Position numbers and translations under genes: made by a program. Positions 22,990 to 45,400 of a DNA stretch of 64,000 bases are shown piece by piece (the first letter of the stretch is position 1; every line of letters begins with the position of its first letter). Origin of the DNA: Bryum argenteum (taxonomy: Eukaryota; Streptophyta; Bryopsida; Bryales; Bryaceae); assembly GCA_037043015.1 (NCBI GenBank), contig CM073328.1, positions 12,373,495-12,437,494 of the forward strand, given 5' to 3'. Under the pieces are notes generated by a model. The model worked only from the letters and a program-made list of their open reading frames with translations. It did not search any database and was not told the DNA's origin.

Positions 22990-23957
22990 TTATAGGCCTT
23001 TGGCTTGGAGCAGAGCTTGAAATTGCGACCAGCTTAAGCCTCTACCACCTTTAATAAGCAGCACTTTGGCAGGATTGTATGGTCCTCGAATGCGGTCAAT
23101 GGCTTGAATGGTGGCCGATGGCGGCAACACTGGCTCCGCAGGATCGAATGCTGTGGCTCTCATTAAAGACGAAGAAAACCCCTGCCACCCCCGGAAACAG
23201 GTAATGTTCAAAAACATGTTCAAAACCAGGGCAGACTGTAATATCAGAACTCTAAACTTGCATGAATGGATTCTTTGTTCGACCTAATCTTGACAGTCTA
23301 TGCTAAATAAACACAAAAGAGATGACTATGAATTACTAACACCTCTCAAAATGAACACTAATACCTTAAAAACACGGGGATGTTTAAGTACATGATGAAT
23401 GGTACAGTGGTACTGATTTAGGACTATCAATTTCTCTTACAGTGGAGATTATTCTACTTCCGAAGAGACAACACATATCCGGTTCCCAAACAGCAATGTC
23501 CCTTAGCAAAACTCTGAAAGTATCCCGGTCTCAATTTGAGTGGCATCCCTGCCACTTACACTCAATCGGCATCCTATCAATTGAGGTCGAAGCAAGGAGA
23601 ATGTAATCGAAATGAGGGATAAAGAAGCGATACCTTGAAGATGAGGACCTGGTCTTCTTCCCCATCCACAACAGCGTGAACGCGCAGAACCTCACTAGGC
23701 ACGCGCTCCGTGTAAAGCTCCAAACGAGCGATGTCGAACGGACAGGAGCTCTCACTCTCCTCCTCAACCTCCTCAACCTCCTGGCTGTTTCCAGCGGCAG
23801 CGGCAGCGGCCAGGCGCGTGACGGGAGTGTGAGAGCAGGAATTCAAGAATGGCGTTCGCAATTGCAGACGGGGAAGACGGGGTAGAGGGAGACGGGGAGT
23901 GGCTGAAGCGGGTGAGCGAGGGGGTGCGAGAGCGAGAGAGAGCAAGGACGTCGCCAT
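22990..23957 (-). CDS. Plastid-type protein of unknown function, 171 aa
   Basis: Two exons, 23,634-23,957 and 22,990-23,181, join in frame (AAG|GTATCG donor, TGGCAG|GGG acceptor). The N-terminus, MATSLLSLALAPPRSP and onward, is rich in Ser, Ala, Pro and Arg with almost no acidic residues, typical of a chloroplast transit peptide; an acidic linker follows (EVEEVEEESES). The C-terminal domain reads LRVHAVVDGEEDQVLIFK, GFSSSLMRATAFDPAEPVLP, IDRIRGPYNPAKV, then GLSWSQFQALL. I recognise this as a conserved plant domain of unknown function (probably DUF7734), and propose no function. The Met at 23,957 is preferred because the upstream in-frame part lacks transit character. It is transcribed in the same direction as SMC3. 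Confidence 0.75.
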
Positions 23958-25001
23958 CGCCACAAATGCCCAGTCGTCTTCCTCACTCTTTACAATATTT
24001 GGAAACAAATCTTGAGTGGTGCGGTGAGGTAGGAACATGAACAAAAGTTAGAACATGGTGATTTTGGTGTCTCAGATATCGAATTGAGATTGAAGTTTTG
24101 ATTCTCCCATTTAGAATAAGGAAAGACAGAGATTGGTGATAAACGCGTAATCTTGAATACAATGATACATTTTCTTTTTGAAAGAGAAAATCATGTAGAC
24201 GTTCTCGAGATCAACCCTTCACGTGGTCCCTTGCTTGCTACAACTCATCGAGTTTTGTTGAAGTAGCCCTTAAAGTGGCCCCTTGCTACAACTCGTCCAA
24301 TTTTGTTGTGGTGTCCTAAAAACCCATTCAAGTGGTCCCTTACTTGTTGTGGTGCACAGAAACCTCTTATAGTGACTTTGTGCGCTTCGAGCCTTTGGTA
24401 GACAATATTGACATGGTGTAGAATGACATTATAGGATTCACTTGAATGTTTATGCCCACACAAAATGCTTTTGCAACAACTAAGCCTCTTTGTTAATGGG
24501 CATGCCAATTACCTAAAGAGCTTTTGATGGTGTGGTCCATGAATAATAATCATATAACTACATCCCGCACTAACAATGATACCAAACTAAAACCAACTTA
24601 CTCCACATACAAAACCTACAACCAAAATACACCCACCCAATATTTCTCCCACTCTTACAGAACAATTTCAGTAAACTCACACATGCAACTGACATGCCCA
24701 ATCGATGTCGTACAAAGAAAATTTGCAGATATGGCCTCACTAATTCATCTACCTGATTTTACAAACTTTTACAATGGAATGAGCTTCCAAGAGGCTTACC
24801 TATCAATGTGCCATAACACAATGGACACTGAGTTCAAGTATCTCTCCCAAAGCAAGTCCATTGCATCATCAGAATGGCGAATTGATTCTAAACGGCCCAA
24901 TATGCTAAAACCCCAGAAATGAAATGATTTATCAACAGCTAAAAAAATTACAACCTAAGTGTCCAGACAAAGCGGAAAAGAATACAGCCGAGGTGAGGAT
25001 C
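23958..25001. other. Intergenic between plastid-type gene and SMC3
   Basis: It contains imperfect tandem repeats at about 24,208-24,350 (CAAGTGGTCCCTTGCTTG and TACAACTCRTC..TTTTGTTG, two to three copies of about 50-60 bp). The 132-codon plus-strand frame at 24,524-24,922 shows no domain and lies in the presumed SMC3 3-prime region. Confidence 0.45.
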
Positions 25002-34803
<9,802 letters not shown>

Positions 34804-34927
34804 CGTGGCAGAACTAAGAAGCTTGAAAATCGCCTCACGGCATAATCGTCGCGAAACCTTGAGTTCTCATGTTTGCGAGAAAAAGCGCGAGCGGGAGAGA
34901 GACAATGGAAAGCGAGGTTTTAGGGTC

Positions 34928-34937
34928 TGGCGGGAAA
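34928..34937 (-). promoter_or_regulatory. E2F-type site upstream of SMC3
   Basis: TTTCCCGCCA on the minus strand, about 125 bp upstream of the SMC3 start codon, matches the E2F consensus TTTSSCGC. S-phase regulation of cohesin by E2F would be expected, but binding here is inferred from sequence only. Confidence 0.5.
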
Positions 34938-34956
34938 GACGATGGACGGGCTCACC

Positions 34957-35001
34957 AACTCATTCATCCACGTTCATCCATGTTATATGGATGAATGAGT
35001 T
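34957..35001. repeat. 14-bp perfect hairpin in the SMC3 upstream region
   Basis: AACTCATTCATCCA (34,957-34,970) is repeated inverted as TGGATGAATGAGTT (34,988-35,001), about 155-200 bp upstream of the SMC3 start. Confidence 0.7.
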
Positions 35002-35040
35002 CACGTTGACGTCTCGCTCATCTTGCAACATCTTCTATAT

Positions 35041-35525
35041 TAAGGTAGATAGTATATGTTTTTATGACATTAAGATCTCGGGAACCATGGGTTGGATGGG
35101 GCCGCATGAGGTGTTTTTGGAAGTGTATATTTTTGTAGGTGTGCGTGCAACCATCGGATCGCAAATTGGGTCATATTGGGTCGGCTCATCCCAAGATATT
35201 GAATTTCAAAGTATTGGCCTCATAAATATAATTTATATAAGCATCGCAACGTCACATGGGCGTACTAGTCTCTCTATATCATAAGGTAGATAGTTTGTTA
35301 TGTTTTGTGAATGACTTTAGTATGATCTCACATAGTACTAGTCCAATCGGCCTGCTTGAGGTGTCATTGAAAGCGAATACTTACGTAGAAGTGCGGTCAA
35401 CAATAAGATCACGAATTGGGTCGACAGATCATGGAATATCAACTTTCAAAGTGTTGGCCCCATAAATATTGAAAATTATTTGGATGAGGATATTTATTGC
35501 CACTCGCATGAATGTACTAGTTCCT
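35041..35525. repeat. Tandem pair of a dispersed ~240-bp repeat
   Basis: Two diverged copies (about 35,041-35,280 and 35,281-35,525) both start AAGGTAGATAGT and share GGCC.G..TGAGGTGT, a GCAA..ATCGGATC-type block and TTTCAAAGT.TTGGCC, ending in a GTACTAGT motif. A third copy lies at about 19,930-20,110. No coding content. Confidence 0.6.
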
Positions 35526-35774
35526 TGTTGAAACTTTATAACATGACAAGTTAGGACTTGAGAGTAATCAATAAAGTTGGTAGAAGGTACCGTCTCTTAT
35601 GCTACTAAGATGTGAAATAGGCTTGTTTACATTAGCTAAGCAAGACAAATGATGATAATGAATAAAAGGCAATGAGATAAGTACAATGACCCAGTTCCGA
35701 ATTGAAGAAGATGGTAAATTTTCTCCCCGCTTTACACTTGAGGTTTCATAACTTGGTTTGTTATACATAAATTG

Positions 35775-35776
<2 letters not shown>

Positions 35777-35830
<54 letters not shown>
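35777..35830. repeat. (TA)n microsatellite
   Basis: About 27 uninterrupted TA dinucleotides. Confidence 0.95.
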
Positions 35831-35834
<4 letters not shown>

Positions 35835-36003
35835 CATTCATTTGGAAATTCAACTTCATTACTTCAAGTGTAATTTTGAAATTTGATGACCACAACTTAC
35901 TCTTGATTTGAAAGATGGTGAGAAAAGATGTGGCAAAATATTGCATTGGTTTAACGTAATCATTCATTCATTGAAGAACGTGGCATACAAACGTCATACA
36001 AGC

Positions 36004-36111
36004 AGTATGTTGGATGAAACAAAAGTGAGATAAAGTGCGAATTTGCCTACACTATTAAGTATGTTGGATGAAACAAAAGTGAGATAAAGTGCGAATTTGC
36101 CTACACTATTA
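36004..36111. repeat. Two perfect 54-bp tandem repeats
   Basis: Units start at 36,004 and 36,058 and are identical. They lie in the spacer between the SMC3 promoter and the BIG5 3-prime end. Confidence 0.95.
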
Positions 36112-36491
36112 CATGTTCGGCGGCAATTGTGCTATTCACCAAAAACTATTCATATTACATACTACATTTATCTAGACAAATAGTTTCACACCATATGTAG
36201 TAACACAACCATATCTTAGTACATAATCTCACAATGAAGGATTAAGAACTAGACAACTACGACTCGATCAGTGTGACTTAATTCTTGAGCAAAAACATTA
36301 CTAATTAGAAAAAGCTAAACAATGAAAGAGTTATTTGAACAATTTTTACTCCTCTTAAATATGTTCGATATAATTCTATTGCCTAAACCTACATTTCACT
36401 ATGTTCTGGATCATGTTTCAATTTTACCAAATATAAGCTCAAGCACATTCGCAATTAGTATCAGTGGATGTAAGCTCAGGTCTTATTCTTT

Positions 36492-39400
36492 TCAATCTTC
36501 AGGAAGGAGAGTCATTAACCTTCTTTGAAACAGATCTCCAAGGGCCTTCCGAACATCTAACTGCAACAAGTGTCAATAGTTGGTTCAATATCAGTTTTCC
36601 AGATATCACTCACATAAACTGCGATTACCCATTTTTGTTTATCTATGAAACGAATTGAAGTTTGTTATCCTTTGAGAATTCTCATTTTTTTTATTCACTA
36701 ATTGGTAGAGTCAGGTTAGTAAATGAGTACTGTACATGTATCTTGGTGAACATCACAAATGTCAAACTAAGCACGTCCAGTTTCATGCTAACTTCGTAAG
36801 TAAGAAGAAATTTGTTGAATGAACAAACTGTTGTAAGGCTCATGTAACAGAGAGCACTTGATTTTGTGATGCAGGAGGTGGAGTTTACATTAGATTCATT
36901 GAACAGGGCTTGCTTGTTACCTGGTCACTGCAGATGAGTCTCGTTAGATAAGGATAAAACTCTGGCAGATGTTTCTTGAAAACCCGTTTCTCCATACTAC
37001 TCATAGCCTTCAGAACCTATGCAATTGCACTCTCACCATAAGAACAAAACCAGGCTCTTCGAACAACAGCAAGCAAGAGGCTATATCCAGGGAGAAAATA
37101 TAGAGCTCAAGCAAATACATTATACAGATGGATTGTGTTGTGGCAAGTTTACCTTCACGGTCACTGGAGCCCGTAATGCTTGCGACTTGTAAACATCCGA
37201 GGGTGTGCTTACCCCAGGGCGGGACTGCAAAGTAATTATATCTCTCAAAACGTATCCATAGAAAGCCACCAGCCTTCGTTCCGCCTCTTCCTTCAACTTT
37301 TCATTCTCCCCAGTAGGAAGTGATTTTTGTCCCATTTTCCAAATGTTTCGTTTGGAGTCCTTGTGGATTGCGTCGGCTTCGTTCTCCATTGTTGATAGCG
37401 TTAGAATTGCCAAATACAACTGAGTGCCTTCGGCTTCCTGTCTGAGTAAGCTCGGAGGTGGCCTGCCGAGAAATGTCTCCTTAGGATGGGAGTTCAATTC
37501 AACATGATGCTTATTTCTACATGCTCTTGACTCACCTTGTATATCAAAAGTAAGTGAAGGATTATCACGTATTCGGAATTAGTACCTATCTCCTGCAATT
37601 TCTTGAATGCGTTGACGAAGTTTGATGTCACTGTTATACGATGCCGCAAACTTCACCAATGAGAAGAGTGTGTCCATGACCAACAGCTTTTGTGATGCTT
37701 CAAACCTCTGCCAGTGATGTCTCTGCAATACCATGTACATCAAATCCCAATACCATTCATTTTGAGGACTTTAAAAATCGAACAAGGTGAGTGGATTTAG
37801 CACCTGGAGGCTTTCAATTGCACTCAACAGCAAAAGCTGAGTCAAACATTTGGCTCGCACTTTCTGAAGAAGAGCATTTTCCTCCTCCATATCCTCTAGG
37901 CTATTGTCATTATCAATTTCCTGTTGAGCGCCAAATCATCTTCGATGTATGCACACTTAAGATAGAGCATCACAAATGAGGTTATTTTTTCACGAAATGA
38001 GCATACTACTGAATGTAGATGATGAGGCAGGAGTCACAAACCTCAGAGGAAACTGACAGTGATTCGGGAGTTACACTTTTTCTCTTGCGATTAAGAAGAG
38101 TGTCCATAACGCCACCCATGAATCCTCGTCCACCAGATTGGACTGATTCCTCCATTCTAGAAGGCTCTTCTCCACCACCCCTTAAAGCCAACTCCTCCAC
38201 CGAGACTCGCCCACTTCTAGAAGACGGAGTAGATGTGCCAGAATTTTTGGATCCAGAAGTGAAGATAGCCTCTGGATTAAGAAGCTCCTTCGGTTGTGTT
38301 ACATTGCATGCATCCCTACAATGAGTTTTTTCAAAATAATAATTACAGTTCCCACCATGATTTGCTAAATGAACGAATTCACCATGTCACATAAACTCTT
38401 CAGTCTCCTTAGTGCCATAGCGTATACATACTCACTATCGCTAATATGTATATCCTTTTCCTACACTTTGCATGATATACTACCACCAGCGTAGCAAATA
38501 TTACAGCAACTTCAATTTGTAGCAGAAACGTAGGCTCATAAAAGCGGAGTCTATGGTTGATGTGACTAAAAATTATTTAGTGCACAATATTTTTCGTTTG
38601 TGCAGTTCCACACTCTTGATGGACAAAAAAACATTTCACGAATAAAACGAATTTCATACCGAATGTGCTCCAGAAGAGTTGTCCAATCCTTCCCTTCGAA
38701 TTGATCTCCCCCTACTTCAGTAAGTCTGATCAAAGCACGTACAGACATAGAGGCTAATGTCTGGTCGGGCTGGGTGGCACAATCCAGGAGAAGACCCAAC
38801 AGATCCGGCAGCAAGAAAGATACTTCCTGCACTCAACATCCATGAGAGTTTTAACGACAATACCTGCAACATTGGCATACATGGATAATTAACCAGAGTA
38901 TACCTTGTAGTAACAGTTGAAAAGGTCACATATAAGGCGTAGAGAGACGATGCAAGTCTCTCGCAACCATTGATCCTTGGACTCCATTTTCTTGATGTAG
39001 AAATCACTTCGAACATCCTCGAAAATGGGGAAGAGGATGCGGTGAAACACGCTCTTCCAGAAGGGTCCTGAGAAATGACGTCCTTGTTCCTTAAGGAGGT
39101 CGAAAAGAACGTCTAACGCACAGTTCCGAACTTCCGTCCGAGGATCAGAGATGAGTTCAGATAGCCCAGAAAGCATAGGAAACCAGTAGTTCTCGGCTAC
39201 TTCTTGATCCCTTCCCCTCCCTTCTTCAATCACCCGAGACACGCCTCCAGGAATATGTCCCTAGAATCATCACCACCTCGATCAGATTAGCTCTCCATGC
39301 TTTTTCACATAAATTAGGACGTCTTTTGCAAAGCAGTTGGATATTTATTCACAAGATAAATCGTCGTTTATGAGATGCATGCAATATTATACCTCGGCTA

Positions 39401-42400
39401 GACGTTCCTCACAGATTCGGAGCAGAGCAATTGCCTTCAAACTAGTGCGGGGTGCGCTTTGGCTTTTGTTGTTTGCAAATGCCATTAGACAATTCACACA
39501 GTCCATGAAACTGTCTGCCATTACTTGCTCAAAGTGCTCCAAAATAACTGCAACCAAAATTCAAAAGAAACATGTCATGTGTATTAAGAAAATAACGATA
39601 TTTTCCGACACAATACAACAATTTTGTAATATGACCATCTATCAGTAACTTGTGGTGTTGTATTGGCACTCCTTTGCTTCCAAATTATGTTTTGGGAGGG
39701 GGAAGAAAATCTGTAGACTCAAGAAGAATTACTGATATATCTATGGTGTGTTAGGAATGATAATATACTTATATCCTTTGGACTTTGATTCTCGTAAGCA
39801 AACAATGATGCTCTGAAACTGGATTATCAAGTTTTCTGATATCACAGCACAGTGATGCCCAACCGCTAGCTACTGTAATCAAATGATTCACGTGCTGGTT
39901 GCAACACTTTTGGGGAAACGATCACACTAAAGTAGATGGATTCGAAATTTGCCTGACCTTGTTCCACATTTTCGAATGCATTGGCGGACATTTCAGGATT
40001 GTCGAAGGCGGCTGATGTGAACACCATGAACACGCTCTTCCAACCCGACTTGATGCTTGTGACTTTGGACTTGATCATCTAGCAAGATAAGATACCAGAG
40101 TAGTTGAACTCTAAAACTGCTGATCATCACAAGTTTCAGCTATAAGTTACTGGAACGTTGACCTATTTCAAGATACTTGATCACTTTTTGAAGATGGAAT
40201 TTGTATTCCAGCATACATTGAAGGCAATTCAGTTGAATCTAGACCATCCCTATCTTGTGAATAAAGTCTACTTATTGCCTTGTTCTCTTTCAGATAACCA
40301 AGCAATATAAAGACAAATAGGCTGAAGGTTTACTGCCCACCTGTATCATGCAATCAACGATAAGTTCACGAATGGCTCGATTCTTGCTACTCCGCACAAG
40401 GACGACAAAAGGTTTCAGAATGTCATTCTGGAAGGTGAATTTAGACAGCTCAGAGCGAGCAAGGTATTTGTGCGCTAGTTGTCTGAGGGAGTCTATGGCA
40501 TACATTGCAATCTTCTCGTCGTCATGGCTTCCTGCCGCCACAAAATGCGAAGAGAGTACGGCCCAGATATTGGCCCACACCTGAAAGCATAAGGACAAAC
40601 CATAAGCAATTGGAATCTTACACTCTAGAGCACACGCGCTGTAATAATAAGGTATGTCTAGTTACCATACGAATCCTTGATATGTTGTAGTAGCTTATCT
40701 CCACCAGCTTGGTGAGACTGAAAACGCGTGGTGGAACTTCATTCAACTCCTTAGCGGACGCTTCACACAAAGCCGAGAAAAACTCCACTATCACATCACC
40801 AGGTAACTTCACAGTGTTGGCGAACACTTGTTCTGTTTGATTCTCCGAAAGCTCCAGCAAGGAATGTGCTAGTGCATCCCTACAGACCGACTGCTGAACA
40901 GGCCCAATTGGCATTGTAAAGAACGAAGTTGAAGTCAGATACTCCAGTCTTGATACACATTCTAGCACTGAGTTCCAAGTATTTTCTAACGCGTCGATTC
41001 TGTTCTGGCACATGTCGAAGAGAGCCTTCAATGCTTCAACATTCTTGGGTTGCATATCCAACGGCGCATGAATTGACGTAAATCTGCCGATTTGACATAG
41101 AAACTTCAGTAGCCAAGAAATTAAATCACATGCTTACACAGAGGTCCTCGTTATCTAGACCATTGTGGTAGAAGATTAGAACATGGGGAGGTTCTCTCGC
41201 AGTCAAGGCAGCATCAAGAGCTGTAAACGTCCTGAGGATCAGAGAAGAATTGGTATACACTATCGAACATGGAAATACAGATAGATGGTGAGTGAAAGAG
41301 TAGACATCGGTGGAACTCCAATCCATGGGCATAAACATAAGTAAGAGATCAGTGATCGAACCATAGCATATAGGTCTTGGTCTTACCTTATTAGAGCAGT
41401 CACGAATGACATGCGGAGATTTTGCATGCCCAAAGTTGTTGTCAATTGAGCACCCCCGTAGAAGCCTTGCAGGCATAAAAGTATCCATGTGTTGTTTTCT
41501 GTCTTCTGCAATGTAGCTTCGAAAGCAGCAAGCAAGGCTGCCCCACCGACCTCAAGCATCGGCCGTGCAAGTTCGGCATGCTCTGCTTTGTGAAAAACCC
41601 CCTTCTTCTCTCCACTCTTGCGAAAAACAGCCTGCGCGCGCTTGATGATGTTCGCACTCTCCTGCTTTGTATCTTCTGCTTTACGAAATGCCCCACCAAG
41701 TTTGAGGACGTCAAGCACATCAAGTAAGACACTCTTTTCCCCGGGTTTTGTGGCAAGGGCGTTCTCATCCTTGAGTTTGATTTCGTCGTTTACAATTGAA
41801 TCATAAATTTCTTCAAGGAGTTCCTAAGAGAAGAGACAGGCCTTTAGAGACCATGAACCAAACGATGAAAATGTGAAAATAACCCTCAGTCTGTTTGGAG
41901 CATAATTTTGGAAGGGACTTTGGGAACGAGGAAAAGAAGAATGCAACGTGAAAACAGATTACAATTTGGAATGTGGGCGGTTCTCCAAGAATTTGTGGTC
42001 AAATTTACAATAGATTTGTCTTTGCAAAGCAAAGCTGCGTATTCTGATTGATCATAGATGCCACTCAAACACTTATTTGATCAGTGTTACTATTTGAACG
42101 GCGGTCCATATACAGCTAAAGGCAGTTTGGATTTTGGCAAGGTAACAGCAAGAATGTTTTCTATGCCAGTCCACTCAAGTAATCTGCCAAATACATTCAA
42201 CAATCGTGCACCACAAACAATAGTGCGAGGGTAGATAGACATCTATGAACATACCTTAGGAGCATGTTCTTCAGCACCAGTTGAGGTATTGATGCGCACG
42301 AAATCCGCTTTGGTCATCTTCGTCACAACCATGGGGTTGTGAGCATCCGTATTGAGCATGATAACCGCGTACGCCAGAATGTACGCTGTGTCTGCATTTT

Positions 42401-45400
42401 TAAAAAGGTCTCCATTATCTCGACAGTACCTACAGCAGTGTCCAACATTAAGAAGAGATTTATGAGATACTTTAATGTATGCACTTTAGAAGTTCCCAAG
42501 GAGACTGATCAACTTACAGACACTGCAATGCAGCATACAAGATGATTGGATAGCTTACCTTTCTGCAAATTTCTCCATTATTCTGTCAATCTTCTGCGCC
42601 TCTCCCGGGAGGCGAAAACCGTTGAGAAATTTTCTTAGAGCCTTGTCAAACTTCATGCCGACGAAATTCATAACGTCAACATATGCATGCATCACAGCCA
42701 ACTGAAACTCTCCATGTTGCCCTAAGTAATCACCTATTTGTTTCTGCACAGATATTATCCTTGAGAATGTTCTGCTACATCTGATAATAAACTCCCACAT
42801 TATTTATGTATTAATGAGCTCTTTCAAAATGAGGCCGATAGCTATTGGAGAGTTCAAGACTATCGGCTATTCGGCGGTAAAGAAGTGGATTAGAGTACTT
42901 TATCCAAGCCTGGTTGGTCGTGTAGAAACTGAGCGATCGCTTTTGGTTCATGAGGGAGAAGTCCCTCCGACACAAGAAATTTGATCCCATCCGCTGGTTT
43001 CCGATTGAACTGAATCTCACATCCAACACAGGGTTACGTAAGAAGCCATAAGGATCATGTGCAATGACAAACAATAACTAATTTTCCTTGACTGAAAGGA
43101 CGAAGGTCGTGTATACTCTTCATCAGGAACTTACTTCGATCACGGCAGCTTCTAGTGAGACCTTGCGAGCCTTAGCTTTTTCAAAGTCAAGAGCCTGGGT
43201 CTCATCAGTAGATTCAGACTCATCAACGGTAACAGCTTCGATGAACGCCTCAAATTTGGAAGCTCGACGATCGTTTGACTCTGTAACTGCAGGTCCCGTT
43301 GGTCCATAACCACCCTTTCTGATCCATGCTTCCAACGATTGTAAAACATTCGATAGACACTGCAACCCACGCATGATGGTCGTGATCACAGACTCTACGC
43401 GAAAGGGGCTCCTCATTTGGTAGGGCCGATTTTCTAAACGAAATTTTCATACCACAAGAGGAGAAATCTCGAAAAAATATCGATTCTGCCAACTTCACAC
43501 TGCGGACGTAAAAAAATCGGAAAGCTAGAAGAATTGGGCAACTTACTTGCATACACAAGCCAGTCTGGAGCCAGTACTGAGCCACGACAGCCGGGCTTGC
43601 ATTGGGGTCGGCAGGGGGAGCCATTTGTCCCACGCGTGACAATGAGTTTATCTTCACTAAACAACAGAATATACCCATGTAAGTCCTCTGAAGACCTTGC
43701 CAGAATTTCAACAAGACCGATCAGCAGTACATTACTCTCAGAAATCACCATTTCGTAGTAGTGAAGAGTCGTACCAGATGTTCAAACAAGTTGGTGGACT
43801 CCAGATCACAATCATAGTTAACAAATATGTCAGCCAGCAGTTGGGGAGTGTTGCAAAGTTTCTCCAGCAACCTGATTCATCGTCATACAAGTTTTCAAGC
43901 TTGCAATGATCAAAATAGCGTACTGGTCTAAAGCAATTCAATATCATTCTCAACTAATGGTTCATCGTGCAACTCTGTTTATGAGAGAAGACAGGCAGCA
44001 ATTGTGTTGGTGAAAGAATATAGAGTTCGTGCAATGACGTAAAATGGTTCGAGAATCATTGTAGAATGATGTATAGCATTAGTATCGCCTCTGCCAACGT
44101 GAATTAGACTTAAGAGCTTCATGATTAATGATAAAAGTAATACTAGAGAGTGTGTCGTACTTCAGGACCGAGTTCAAATGCGAGGGGAGCGTTTCAGAGT
44201 TGTCCAGTGAGCGTAGAACTACAAGAGAGAAGAACACGCCAACCTCTGCCTGCTAGGCGTTAATTTCATGGTTTATTAAACATCATAACTTATATATAAA
44301 ATGTAGACTTCTGTTTCAGTAATGAAGTACCTTGAGACTTTCTCGAAATCGCAGCAGGAGGACAGTGTAGATGTTTGCAGATAGCTGCAATTTATCACTA
44401 GGAATCGTTAGCTCTCTTGAACAGAGAAGAATCACCTCCAATAAGACCATTCAGTCTGGAGCTGCTCCATGTCACTTCAAGGTGGTACACAGTAGCAAGG
44501 ACGTAGTGATTGTGATGATTTATACTTCTTTACAGCTTTCAGTAAACAATAATTTGAGTAGACGCTCTAACTGAAGGGACCATGTGTGGGTATAGCTTCT
44601 CAGCCTCATGATCATGTACAACGATGCAGACGGAATATAGAAAACTCGAAGCAATAGAGATCAGTAGAGATCTCTTTAAAAACCTGGAAGACGGATGCAG
44701 TGGGTGACAAGAAAGACCTCAGCAATGCATAACAGAGATATGCTTTCACTGAATCGATGAAGTGATAATTGACAGTGAAGGCATCGCTCACGCCTTCCAG
44801 CAGTCCCTGCACATGGCCAAGAACATCAAGCAAAACAGCTCCATATTCTTCAACACGAGCTACGTGAAATTGATTACAGGTTGCACACCTGTAGAAGATC
44901 AAGAGACAAGACCTTGATCCTGCTATTGAGGTCATCAGTTTCTTCCGTTGTTGCCAACTGCGCAACGCATACCACAATCATGTGAAGTCCAAGTTAATCG
45001 AAATTGACACGCTCAATGTCTAGTAGACGAAGGTAGGCTCCTCGAATTCAATAGATCATGTAAATGGTGAATCTCTAGCTCAAGTATGAAACACTAGAAT
45101 CCTTGTGATGTAAAAGGAGGCCTACCTCGCTTATATAAGACATACATATAAAGAGGGTAGAAGGGATGCTAAAGCTCTTCCTAGCTAGTGCCAAGACCCC
45201 TTCAAGCCATACAGACTTGCAAGGCACCAGTCCTGTACGAGTGCCATTGATCTTATGGAAATATGAATATCCACTTTCGCATAGGACTTCACTTAGTGAA
45301 ATAAGACAGGCATTCGCTCGCTGAAGGGATTGGAAGCTCAACTGCTATTTAGTAAATCACCTGCTGAGGAGGAGAATGACACCTTGCAGATTGTACGTAG

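Noticed and set aside
24524-24922. 132-codon plus-strand frame downstream of SMC3
   Set aside because: Low-complexity Asn/Thr-rich start, no domain, and it lies in the presumed 3-prime region of SMC3 on the other strand.
35776-35967. Frames reading (YI)n
   Set aside because: They are translations of the TA microsatellite.
41144-41245. Exon-like segment [16 protein letters not shown] in a BIG5 intron
   Set aside because: The true exon ([15 protein letters not shown]) lies downstream at 41,083; the candidate's end phase does not fit.
45120-45345. 75-codon open segment ([19 protein letters not shown]...) as the missing BIG5 exon
   Set aside because: Its phase does not match exon 9 and similarity to BIG5 is weak.
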